Origin: Streptomyces chattanoogensis
Lineage (GTDB): Bacteria > Actinomycetota > Actinomycetes > Streptomycetales > Streptomycetaceae
NCBI RefSeq assembly: GCF_001294335.1
Contig: NZ_LGKG01000191.1
Location: 1 to 15,850, forward strand
Reading direction: 5' to 3'
Length of the DNA stretch: 15,850 nucleotides
The notes beneath the pieces are model-generated. The model did not search any database. It was not told the origin of the DNA and saw nothing but the letters and a program-made list of their open reading frames with translations. Below, piece by piece: positions 1 to 6,063 of the stretch. Position numbers and translations under genes: made by a program. Numbering within the stretch: the stretch's first letter is position 1; the number at the start of each line of letters is the position of its first letter.

Positions 1-490
1 GAACGGTATGGACTGGAGCGGGAAGTCCCACAGGCCCTGCTTCTTGGTGGGCCAGACCTGGAGGCCGCCGGGCGAACTGGCGTCGTACCGCCAGCCGCGT
101 TTGCGCGCCGTGGGCAGCAGGTTCTCCTGGCCGAGCAGGCACGGCGTACGGCCGCCGACCAGCTCCTTGCGGTAGTCGAACGGCAGTGGTTCGAGGTCGG
201 TGAAGCCGGTGTTGGTCCGCCACTTGGTGACGCTCCAGCCAGGCCGCGCGTACGTTCTTCAGCGTCTCCTTGATGTGGTCATCGCTGAGGTACGGGATGT
301 CGGAGGCGCCGACGAGGTTGTTCGGCGGCCGGTACAGGCGCTTCTTCGACTCGGGCAGCAGATACAGCCCGGAAAGGAAGAAGGTCATCGAGGCGTGGTG
401 GTCCTCGGCGAGCTTGCGGAACCGCGGGAAGAGGCCGTTGCCCACCTCGCCCGCACCGTCCCAGGAGAAGACCACGCATAACGGTCCCAT
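1..490 (-). pseudogene. Broken polysaccharide-deacetylase-like gene, 3' end beyond the left edge
   Basis: Two stretches of convincing protein lie in different minus-strand frames. From about 490 to 236 the sequence reads MGPLC followed by VVFSWDGAGEVGNGLFPR and continues to a RAAWLE segment. From about 236 to 1 a second frame reads SVTKWRTNTGFTD, LVGGRTPCLLGQENLL and WPTKKQGLWDFPLQSIPF. Both halves match what I recall of one actinomycete family of secreted deacetylase-like proteins (FSWDGAGE in place of the usual TFDDG motif). In those proteins WLEG is followed by a GHEIGTHFNGH-type segment holding the metal-binding histidines. That segment and roughly 40 residues around it are absent here, and the two halves join out of frame near 232-236. 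No signal peptide or ribosome binding site precedes the ATG at 490. The N-terminus is therefore probably lost or decayed; a ribosome-binding-site-like sequence and ATG at 731 may be the old start. The family assignment rests on memory of homologues; the frame switch is visible. Confidence 0.65.
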
Positions 491-888
491 CGCATTCGTT
501 CGAGGTTCTGGTGAGCGGGACGCCCGGAGGAAGGAAAGCGGGACGCCCGGAAGAGAGAGGGGGGAGCGGATACGGAGATTCCGCGTCGACCCCGAGAAGG
601 GGAAGCTATCGAAGGGGCTTGAGGGGCCCGGAACTCCGCGGCGAGCTACGCGGCGGCCGCAGCCCTTCCCGCTTTCCCGTCTTCGCAGCCTTTCCGGCGC
701 GACCGTCGCCGTCCGGCGTCACCTTCTGCATGCCGTGCTCCCCGTCTCTGTGGGCGGGGCAGAAAGCTGAACGCCGCAGCGACCCTCAACCAACGCCCTT
801 GAACGGACACGACTCTCACGGAGATCGCTAGCGCACCGATAACGCCTCACTAACAAACCGCTGCAGCACCAGCCCTGCTCACGGACGC
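491..888. other. Stretch without a convincing gene
   Basis: No reading frame here has both coding-like third positions and a recognisable product. The best candidate is a minus-strand 41-codon frame (731 to 606). Its ATG is preceded by GGGGAG at six bases, and it encodes a lysine-rich start (MQKVTPDGDGRAGKAAKTGK) before a stop. It could be the decayed 5' end of the pseudogene that follows it at 490-1, since about 80 codons of leader would be expected there. A short direct repeat lies at 514-551. The right end, near 840-880, is slightly AT-richer. Confidence 0.3.
514..551. repeat. 15-bp direct repeat, period 23
   Basis: AGCGGGACGCCCGGA occurs at 514-528 and again, identically, at 537-551, separated by eight purine bases. 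It lies just upstream (in the minus sense) of the broken deacetylase-like gene and looks like a local duplication. No function is evident. Confidence 0.6.
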
Positions 889-927
889 CGCAGAGCCGTC
901 GCCGCAGGGGGCGGCGACGGCTCTGCG
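889..927 (-). terminator. Strong hairpin terminator after the winged-helix gene
   Basis: A perfect 17-bp stem (889-905 paired with 911-927) closes a five-base loop at 906-910. It starts 31 bases beyond the stop codon of the minus-strand regulator ending at 959. There is no T-run on either side, which is common for Streptomyces terminators. The symmetrical stem could also stop transcription from the left. Confidence 0.75.
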
Positions 928-958
928 TAGGACGAGGGTGACCCGATCCGCGCGGGTG

Positions 959-1273
959 TCAGGGGGCCGCGGGCCCCACGATGGCGCGCAGGGCGGCGAG
1001 ATGCGCCTGGTACGCCTCGCGTCCGTGTGCGGTCAGGCGCAGCCAGACGCGTTGGCGGGTGTTGCGCACGGCCTTGCGCTGCTCGACGAAGCCCGCCTCC
1101 ATCAGCACCGCAACGTGCTTGCTCAGCACGGAGGCGGAGAGCTCGAGCTGCCGCTGGACCAGGGCGAACTCGGCTTCGCCGGCGGTGTCGAGCAGCGCGC
1201 AGATACGCAGTCGGACGGGTGCGTGGATGGTGGCGTTGAAGCCCTCCATGGGGTCGGTGGCAGCGCCGCTCAC
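959..1273 (-). CDS. Winged-helix transcriptional regulator (HTH_34/MarR-like)
   Basis: A 104-residue DNA-binding protein that is essentially one winged-helix domain. Visible features are an H-x-P-x-RLRI opening helix (IHAPVRLRICALL), the recognition region LSASVLSKHVAVLMEAGFVE, a wing rich in arginine (RKAVRNTRQRVWLRLT), and the closing TAHGREAYQAHLAALRAIV. This order is characteristic of the PF13601 family, whose members usually repress a neighbouring membrane or transport gene. I chose the GTG at 1273 because GGAAAG lies four bases upstream and the start overlaps the preceding gene's stop as GTGA. The ATG at 1249 has no ribosome binding site. The overlap implies translational coupling with the membrane protein made first from the same transcript. 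The likely target is its own promoter, where TTTCCG/CGGAAA repeats occur. No ligand-binding domain is visible. Confidence 0.85.
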   Translation of the reverse strand: MSGAATDPMEGFNATIHAPVRLRICALLDTAGEAEFALVQRQLELSASVLSKHVAVLMEAGFVEQRKAVRNTRQRVWLRLTAHGREAYQAHLAALRAIVGPAAP

Positions 1274-1767
1274 GAGGCTTTCCGGTGCAGGCGAAGGAAG
1301 GCGAGGTGGAAGGCGATCGAGACCGCGACGCCGACGGCGGAGGCGGCGAACAGCCACAGCGGCTCCCGGCCGGCACGGAAGGCGAATGCCGGACCCATCA
1401 GCAGGACGGGCAGCCCGATCGCGAGCGGCAAGGTGGCGCGCCTGGGCAGCACATCCAGGCGCAGCGCCACACCGGTCTTCCTGCGCCACCGCGCGGCCGC
1501 GACGCCGAACAGCACCAGGTACACCGCGGTCATCGCCACCATGACGGCGCCCCAGGCGAGGCGGGGAAGCAGCCACTGAGGAGCGGCCAGCATGCCTCCG
1601 CAGACAGGCGGTACGGCAGCGATGTACAGCGTCAGCGCGGTGGCGAACCAATGGGGCCAGGGCGTGGCGGAGGTGGCAGCGGCGGACGCCCTGACCTGAT
1701 CGATGTCGGCCAGTGCGGCGCGGGCCTGCTGAGGGGTCGGACGGATGACATCCCCGTAAGTTTCCAT
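1270..1767 (-). CDS. Four-helix membrane protein, unknown function
   Basis: A 165-residue integral membrane protein of unrecognised family. After a polar N-terminus (METYGDVIRPTPQQARAALA) it has four hydrophobic segments, roughly residues 42-62, 70-96, 110-130 and 138-158. The loops are Arg/Lys-rich (ARWRRKTG) and the C-terminus is basic (LHRKAS). Pairing of such small membrane proteins with a PF13601 winged-helix regulator is common in actinomycetes, but their role is generally unknown. It is the first gene of the unit; its stop overlaps the regulator's GTG. There is no Shine-Dalgarno sequence before the ATG at 1767. A TACTCT -10 element ends seven bases before that ATG, so the message is probably leaderless. 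Confidence 0.75.
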   Translation of the reverse strand: METYGDVIRPTPQQARAALADIDQVRASAAATSATPWPHWFATALTLYIAAVPPVCGGMLAAPQWLLPRLAWGAVMVAMTAVYLVLFGVAAARWRRKTGVALRLDVLPRRATLPLAIGLPVLLMGPAFAFRAGREPLWLFAASAVGVAVSIAFHLAFLRLHRKAS

Positions 1768-1828
1768 GACGGAAAGAGTAGCGATGTGTTTCCATCATGG
1801 CAAGTCGAGTCTTTCCGTTTCGGAAAGA
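1761..1828. promoter_or_regulatory. TTTCCG/CGGAAA operator cluster around the promoter
   Basis: A perfect 8-3-8 inverted repeat (TCTTTCCG, TTT, CGGAAAGA) lies at 1810-1828, just upstream of the -35 element. The half-site CGGAAAGA recurs exactly at 1770-1777 over the -10 element, 51 bases from its partner. A looser TTTCC-N5-GGAAA dyad covers 1761-1775 and another TTTCC sits at 1790-1794. Repeats on both sides of the promoter suggest repression, possibly cooperative, by the co-transcribed winged-helix protein. The repeat is visible; the identity of the binder is inferred. Confidence 0.6.
1775..1803 (-). promoter_or_regulatory. Sigma-70-type promoter for a leaderless transcript
   Basis: On the minus strand TTGCCA (1803-1798) is followed after exactly 17 bases by TACTCT (1780-1775), which fits the TTGACA-17-TAnnnT pattern of a housekeeping promoter. 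Seven bases after the -10 comes the ATG at 1767, so transcription should start at or within two bases of the initiation codon. The absence of a ribosome binding site there agrees with this. Confidence 0.65.
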
Positions 1829-1845
1829 GGCCTTGGGTGCCACGG

Positions 1846-2247
1846 TCATCCGAGGTTGGTGAGGGGGAGCAGGCCGCGCTCGGCGAAGACCTTCTTGGCC
1901 ACGAGCGTGGCGTTGATCGAACGCGGCATACCGCAGTAGACGGCCGAGTGCAGCAGCGCCTCGGCGATCTCGGTAGCGGTCAGGCCGACGTTGAGCGCGG
2001 CGTTGATGTGCACGTCGAGCTCGATCTCGCAGCCGCCGAGCGCCGCGAGCACACCCAGGGTGACCAGCTGCCGGTCACGCGGTGGCAGCTCGGGGCGGGC
2101 GTACATGTCGCCGAAGGCCCAGGCCACCACCTGGTGGCCCAGCTCCGGTGAGGTGTCGGCGAGGGAGTCGACGATCCGCTGCCCCGCTTCGCCGTCGACC
2201 TGCTCCAGCACCTTCATGCCGTACTCGTAGCGCTCTTCGCGGTTCAT
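1846..2247 (-). CDS. Carboxymuconolactone decarboxylase family protein (PcaC-like)
   Basis: A 133-residue all-helical protein of the CMD/AhpD fold. The core RQLVTLGVLAALGGCEIELD, then HINAALNVGLTATEIAEALL and HSAVYCGMPRSINATLVAKK, is typical of 4-carboxymuconolactone decarboxylase (PcaC) and its relatives. The length is also that of a free-standing PcaC. There is no CxxC peroxidase pair of the AhpD type; single cysteines occur in GGCE and YCGMP. PcaC decarboxylates 4-carboxymuconolactone in the protocatechuate branch of the beta-ketoadipate pathway, but no other pca gene is present here, so the real substrate is open. The ATG at 2247 is preceded by GAGGAGA. The gene is divergent from a LysR regulator 125 bp away, a standard arrangement for a LysR protein and its target. 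Confidence 0.85.
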   Translation of the reverse strand: MNREERYEYGMKVLEQVDGEAGQRIVDSLADTSPELGHQVVAWAFGDMYARPELPPRDRQLVTLGVLAALGGCEIELDVHINAALNVGLTATEIAEALLHSAVYCGMPRSINATLVAKKVFAERGLLPLTNLG

Positions 2248-2345
2248 CGTTTCTCCTCAGTCGGATATGTGCCCCGGGCCGCCCGGTGCGATGTCTTCAG
2301 CCTGGCCCGAGAGGCGTCCGGATCTGCTCTGCAGGCATCACTGGC

Positions 2346-2365
2346 TATAGTTCCCATGCCTGGGA
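2346..2365 (+). promoter_or_regulatory. Candidate -10 element and small dyad before lysR
   Basis: TATAGT at 2346-2351 fits a -10 element for the plus-strand LysR gene, though no good -35 was found at 16-18 bases. It runs into the inverted repeat TCCCA-TGCC-TGGGA (2352-2365), which overlaps the ribosome binding site. The dyad is T-N12-A rather than the classical LysR T-N11-A, so an operator role for LysR is only possible. Confidence 0.35.
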
Positions 2366-2372
2366 GGTATGG

Positions 2373-3260
2373 ATGGAGCTGCGGCTACTCGGTTATGCGG
2401 TCGCGATCGCGGAAGAGGGCAGCATCAGCGGCGCGGCGCGGCGGCTGCATCTGACGCAGCCCACGCTCAGCCGCCAACTGCGCGAGATGGAACGGCAGTT
2501 TGGCACCAGGCTGTTCGCCAGGGAGGGGCGTGGTCTGACGCCGACGCCGGCCGGAGAGGTCCTGGTGCGGCGTGCGGTCACCCTGCTCGCCGAGGCGGAT
2601 GCCGCGCTGGAGGACGTACGCCTGGCCGCACAGGGCATGACCGGACGGCTGACCGTGACCTTCGCCGGTTCGGGTATCAACGGTCCGCTCGGTGGCGCAC
2701 TGAGCCGGGTGCGACGTGAACTGCCCCGGGTGGACCTGCAGCTGGCGGAGAGTTTCAACGACGCCGAGATGTCGACGGGGGTACTGGAGGGCCGTTTCGA
2801 CCTCGCGGTCCAGCGCCTCCCGATCCGCGATGCCCGGCTGTCCACCCAGGTCTGGTGGCGGGAGCCGCTGACTCTCTTCCTGCCCGCCGGCCATCCGCTG
2901 GCCTATCCCTCCGAACCCGCCCCGCTCGCGGCTCTGGGCCGGATCCCCCTGGTCATCTGGCCCCGGGACGTCTCTCCTCACTCCTACGACGAGATCATCG
3001 CGCTCTGTCACAGCGCCGGAGTCGTACCGAAGATCAGCGCCGAGGGTCGCAGCGTGCAGACGCTACTGGCCCTGGTCGCCGCCAAGTTCGGCGCCGCGGT
3101 GCTCGCCGATTCGCACCGTGCGCTGCGCCGCATCGGCGTGACCCCCCGGCCCCTGGCCGACACCTCGACCACCCTGCACCTGGTCTGGCGGGCCGACGAC
3201 GCCAACCCGCTCGTCGCACGGATGCGCACCCTGCTCACCGACGCGCTGAGTGGTGCGTGA
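2373..3260 (+). CDS. LysR-family transcriptional regulator
   Basis: A 295-residue regulator of normal LysR length. The N-terminal winged helix-turn-helix (residues about 1-60) carries the family hallmark: EEGSISGAARRLHLTQPTLS, then RQLREMERQFGTRLFAREGR and LTPTPAG. A linker helix follows, then a periplasmic-binding-protein-like effector domain from about residue 90, with LTVTFAGSGINGPLGGAL at its start and GHPLA and ALVAAKFGAAVLADS further on. I chose the ATG at 2373 because GGGAGG lies five bases upstream; the ATG at 2369 is out of frame. Divergence from the carboxymuconolactone-decarboxylase-family gene makes that gene the probable target, with an aromatic-derived or lactone-like inducer. 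The effector cannot be read from the sequence. Transcription converges with the rhomboid-like gene 38 bp downstream. Confidence 0.9.
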   Translation: MELRLLGYAVAIAEEGSISGAARRLHLTQPTLSRQLREMERQFGTRLFAREGRGLTPTPAGEVLVRRAVTLLAEADAALEDVRLAAQGMTGRLTVTFAGSGINGPLGGALSRVRRELPRVDLQLAESFNDAEMSTGVLEGRFDLAVQRLPIRDARLSTQVWWREPLTLFLPAGHPLAYPSEPAPLAALGRIPLVIWPRDVSPHSYDEIIALCHSAGVVPKISAEGRSVQTLLALVAAKFGAAVLADSHRALRRIGVTPRPLADTSTTLHLVWRADDANPLVARMRTLLTDALSGA

Positions 3261-3298
3261 CGAGCGAAGGAAGGCGGCGGGCCGATGTGCCCGGCGAT

Positions 3299-4018
3299 TC
3301 ACTCGGCGGACGAGCGCTTCGCCTGGCGGGCGCCGCGGGAACGGGTCTCCGCCGCGGCGACCGGCGTCCCCGACCCCGGCAGCAGGCGCAGTACCGCCCG
3401 GACGAGGATGCCGAGCGCGAACCCGTACACGGCGACGAGGCCGTGGCCGTTGTCCTGCGCGCACCACATCAGCAGCCCGAGCGCCGGGACGCCGACCGCG
3501 AGGGCCTGCTGCTTCCTGATCCGGCTGCGCGTCAGGAGGGCGGCGGCGAGGGTCGCCCCCAGGAAGTAGGTGGCGCCGGAACTGCCCGCGAAGTTACGGG
3601 GGTCGGCGCTGGGGCCGCCGCCGAGACCGAGCAGGGCGTCGATCCGCTCCGGCAGGAGGATGCCGGCGGCGAAGAGGAAGGCCGTCAGCGGACCGCCCCA
3701 CAGCCACTGCGCGAGCGCCGCCACGAAGGCGAGGGTGGCGATGTTCCAGATCGCGCCGGCGACGCCGCCGTTCTGCAGGAAGACCGAGGTGAGCACCCGC
3801 CACCAGCCGCTCTTGGAGGGGTCGTCGTCGAGTGCGGACATCGCCCCCGCCCAGCACAGCTGGAGGGCGACACCGGCCACCGCCAGGACGGTCAGGCCCA
3901 CCGCGACCCACGGGACGGGCCGTCCGCGCAGCGAGTCGCGTCCCGCCGCGCCCAGCCCGCTATTGATCATCATCACCATCAACGCGGCCGTGGTCGCGTT
4001 GAACAGCAGTCCGTCCAT
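3299..4018 (-). CDS. Rhomboid-like intramembrane serine protease
   Basis: A 239-residue protein with about six or seven membrane segments. Features expected of rhomboids are in order: WWRVLTSVFLQ (residues 72-82), AIWNIATL with the oxyanion-type Asn92, the GSSG motif with Ser147 as likely nucleophile, and DNGHGLVAVYG with His192 as the probable second catalytic residue. The Gly-Gly that normally follows this His is replaced, and the His at the start of TM2 is missing, so the enzyme is divergent and its activity uncertain. The C-terminal 25 residues are basic and cytoplasmic-looking. I chose the ATG at 4018 (GGGGGA just upstream) rather than the ATG at 4072, which would place the coding start inside the palindromic operator. 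It is divergent from a TetR gene, which probably represses both. Confidence 0.7.
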   Translation of the reverse strand: MDGLLFNATTAALMVMMINSGLGAAGRDSLRGRPVPWVAVGLTVLAVAGVALQLCWAGAMSALDDDPSKSGWWRVLTSVFLQNGGVAGAIWNIATLAFVAALAQWLWGGPLTAFLFAAGILLPERIDALLGLGGGPSADPRNFAGSSGATYFLGATLAAALLTRSRIRKQQALAVGVPALGLLMWCAQDNGHGLVAVYGFALGILVRAVLRLLPGSGTPVAAAETRSRGARQAKRSSAE

Positions 4019-4030
4019 GTCCCCCGAACC

Positions 4031-4050
4031 CTTCCAACACTGTTCGAAAC
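4031..4050. promoter_or_regulatory. Degenerate second TetR operator
   Basis: The stretch centred on 4040 (TTCCAACA-C-TGTTCGAA) is an inverted repeat with one mismatch in eight. It matches the perfect palindrome centred on 4086 at 16 of 20 aligned positions around the centre. It lies in the leader of the rhomboid-like gene, 13 bases upstream of its start. The 46-bp centre-to-centre spacing suggests two TetR dimers controlling the divergent pair. That it is a binding site is inferred. Confidence 0.55.
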
Positions 4051-4071
4051 CGTTCGGCGGTGACGTTAGCA

Positions 4072-4100
4072 CAACTTTTCAAACAGTGTTTGAAAAGTTG
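4072..4100. promoter_or_regulatory. Perfect 29-bp palindromic operator before tetR
   Basis: Fourteen bases (4072-4085, CAACTTTTCAAACA) are repeated in perfect inversion at 4087-4100 around a single central G at 4086. The site ends 13 bases before the TetR ATG at 4114. Position, symmetry and length suit a TetR-family autoregulatory operator that also covers the divergent rhomboid-like gene. A possible -10 (TACGGT, 4102-4107) abuts it. Confidence 0.8.
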
Positions 4101-4113
4101 CTACGGTGGACCC

Positions 4114-4755
4114 ATGAAGCTCACCGAGGAGCGGATCGTCGACGCAGGCATGGCCACGTTCGCCGAGACCGGATACCACGGCCTGTCCATGCGCCAGGTG
4201 GCCGAGCGGCTCGGCGTCCACGCGGGCAGCCTCTACTACCACGTGCGCAGCAAGGACGTACTGCTGACGCTGATGGCCGACCGCGTCTGCCGGCATGCGT
4301 ACGCCGCCGCCGGCGCCGCCCTCGCCGCCCTCCCGCCCGAAGCGGCATGGCGGGAAAGGATCGAGGTGCAGGCCGCGGAACTGCGCCGCAGCATCCTGCA
4401 GCACCCGGGCGGCGCACTCCTGCTGGCCGACAGTCCCGGAATGCTGAGCACCGGCAGCCTGTCCCTGATGGAACGCCTCCTCGAGACCCTTCTCGACGCC
4501 GGCGTCCCCGCCGAGCACTGCGGCATCGCGGCCGACACCCTCCTGAGTCATGTCACGGGCTTCTTGCTCCAGGAGCAGGCCGGGCCTCAGGCGCCGGCCG
4601 TCACCGCGGAGACCTACGCCGACCTGCGCGCGCGGTTCCCGCTCGTCATGGAGCAGATGCCCCGGCTGAGCCAGGAGGAGAAGTTCCGGCGAAGCGTCGG
4701 GCTCCTGTGCGCGGCATTCGAGACCCTCGCGAAGGACGACGGCAGCCGCGCGTGA
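4114..4755 (+). CDS. TetR-family transcriptional repressor
   Basis: A 213-residue protein. The N-terminal helix-turn-helix (residues about 5-50) reads RIVDAGMATFAETGYHGLSM, then RQVAERLGVHAGSLYYHVRS and KDVLL, a clear TetR signature with the LYYHVRSKD recognition element. The helical ligand domain (about 60-205) resembles the TetR_C class, including LADSPGMLSTG and a central TLLSHVTGFLLQEQ helix. No ligand can be named. I chose the ATG at 4114 because GGTGGA lies just upstream and the HTH begins at the right distance; the longer frame from 4060 would read through the operator. It is divergent from the rhomboid-like gene and the shared region contains two copies of the same palindrome, so autorepression together with control of the neighbour is likely. 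Confidence 0.9.
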   Translation: MKLTEERIVDAGMATFAETGYHGLSMRQVAERLGVHAGSLYYHVRSKDVLLTLMADRVCRHAYAAAGAALAALPPEAAWRERIEVQAAELRRSILQHPGGALLLADSPGMLSTGSLSLMERLLETLLDAGVPAEHCGIAADTLLSHVTGFLLQEQAGPQAPAVTAETYADLRARFPLVMEQMPRLSQEEKFRRSVGLLCAAFETLAKDDGSRA

Positions 4756-4824
4756 CGGGCGGGCGACCCGTGGCCTGGGGGAGCGGGTGACCGGAATCGA
4801 TCAACAGGCACCGTCGGCCCGGAG

Positions 4825-4965
4825 TCAGGCAACACCTGGCCGGCGCCGGTCGTTGCGGCGGCCGACGAGGAACCAGAGCAGGCACCCGAAGAAGGGGGCC
4901 CTCAAGGTGATGCCGGCCGCCGTCCCGGCACGGCCATCACACCGGCCCTGGTCATGCCACCGGCC
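4825..4965 (-). pseudogene. Possible C-terminal remnant of a membrane protein
   Basis: Between the TetR and LysR genes a minus-strand frame ending at the TGA 4827-4825 encodes GITLRAPFFGCLLWFLVGRR and then NDRRRPGVA, with nearly every codon ending in G or C. It reads like the last membrane helix and basic tail of a transport-type protein. It has no usable start (only an unsupported TTG) and the frame enters the end of the LysR gene. It may be a leftover 3' end or a chance frame in GC-rich DNA. Confidence 0.25.
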
Positions 4966-5875
4966 CTGCCGGGCACAGCAGTGAGACCAGCAATCCGGTG
5001 AACTGTGTGGCCGCCCAGGAGAGCCGACGGCCGAGCATCGTCTGCACCTGGGCTTCGCGGTGGCGGAAGACCGGGTGGTCGAGCGGTACGTAGACGACGC
5101 CCTCGGCGACCGGGTCCGGGTGCCGGTCGCCCACGCTGCCCAGCTCGCCGACGAGCGCGATGCCGCCGCCGGAGCGGACGAACTCGTACTTCGGCGTCAG
5201 GGCGTCGCAGACCAGGGCCGGCCGGACGGTCAGGTTCTCCAGCTGCACGCCGGTGTCGAAGAGGTCGCGGTGGGTGGTTCCGGCCGGGGGCAGGGCGAGG
5301 GGGTGCTCGCACAGTTCGGCCAGGCTGACCCGTTCCCGGCCGGCGAGCGGGTGCCGGGGCGGGACGATGGCGGCCATCGGTACCTGGACGGAGCACTCCA
5401 CCCGTACGTCGTGCTGCGGGCCCATCGCATAGGTGACGGCGATGTCGGCGATGCCCTCGGCCACCCTGCGGGTCGCCTCCTGGTGGGGGACGCGGTCGAG
5501 CTGGAACGTCACATCCGGGTGGTCGCGCCGGAAGGCGGCCATCGCGCGCGGGACGAGGCGGCGCGCGAACCCTTCCGAGCAGGCCACGGTGACGTTGCGG
5601 GCGTCCGCGCCGCTGCCCGTGCGCAGTTCGGTCAGGAGCGCGGCGGACTCGGCCTCGCTGCGGCGGGCATGGGCCAGCAGACGCGATCCGGCGTCGGTCA
5701 GGGTCATTCCGCGCGGATGCCGGACGAACAGTGGGACGCCGACCCCGGATTCGAGCTTGGCGATCTGCCGGCTGATCGCCGACGGGGCGACCCGCAGGTT
5801 CTGTGCGGCCTCACTCACCGCCCCCGTGCGGGCGACTTCGAGAAAGTACGCCAGGCTCACCGGCATGAGCTGCAT
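4952..5875 (-). CDS. LysR-family regulator of the peptidase-transporter locus
   Basis: A 307-residue LysR protein. The N-terminal HTH reads MPVSLAYFLEVARTGAVSEA, then AQNLRVAPSAISRQIAKLES and GVGVPLFVRHPRGMTLTDAG. The effector domain begins near residue 95 (NVTVACSEGFARRLVPRAMA) and includes ADIAVTYAMG and PPRHPLAGRE, the usual landmarks. The start at 5875 follows GGAGGT by three bases; the longer in-frame ATG at 6019 would run through the promoter region. It is divergent from the M20 peptidase gene, so it probably controls peptidase, transporter and itself in response to a substrate or breakdown product. The C-terminal PAGPVA precedes a small CACCGGCCCTG repeat (4940-4950 and 4958-4968). Confidence 0.9.
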   Translation of the reverse strand: MQLMPVSLAYFLEVARTGAVSEAAQNLRVAPSAISRQIAKLESGVGVPLFVRHPRGMTLTDAGSRLLAHARRSEAESAALLTELRTGSGADARNVTVACSEGFARRLVPRAMAAFRRDHPDVTFQLDRVPHQEATRRVAEGIADIAVTYAMGPQHDVRVECSVQVPMAAIVPPRHPLAGRERVSLAELCEHPLALPPAGTTHRDLFDTGVQLENLTVRPALVCDALTPKYEFVRSGGGIALVGELGSVGDRHPDPVAEGVVYVPLDHPVFRHREAQVQTMLGRRLSWAATQFTGLLVSLLCPAGPVA

Positions 5876-5923
5876 CGGACCTCCGCAGGGCTGGGCGGCG
5901 CGCCATCTGACGCGCACATAGGT

Positions 5924-5960
5924 TTGCCGAAATGAGAACGCCACGCAGCACAAACGGCAA
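5924..5960. promoter_or_regulatory. TTGCCG/CGGCAA inverted repeat between lysR and the peptidase gene
   Basis: TTGCCG at 5924-5929 is matched by CGGCAA at 5955-5960 with 25 bases between, inside the 188-bp divergent region. The surrounding bases are unusually AT-rich for this window. LysR proteins often bind two spaced half-sites, so this is a candidate control site. No clean T-N11-A box or promoter pair was found. Confidence 0.35.
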
Positions 5961-6063
5961 TAGTCAGGGCGGGGAGGCGCCCCTACGCTGCTGAGCCAAC
6001 CGCCCGGGCAACACGGCACCCGCCGTACCCCCGTACCAGCGCCACGCTCAGGAGTAATCGCCA

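Noticed and set aside
959..1849. Single 296-codon minus frame joining the winged-helix protein to upstream sequence
   Set aside because: Only the last 104 residues are protein-like. The upstream part lies out of frame inside the membrane-protein gene, which has its own promoter.
4938..4968. CACCGGCCCTG repeated at 18-bp spacing
   Set aside because: Two copies only, at the end of the LysR gene in GC-rich sequence; no sign of an array or site.
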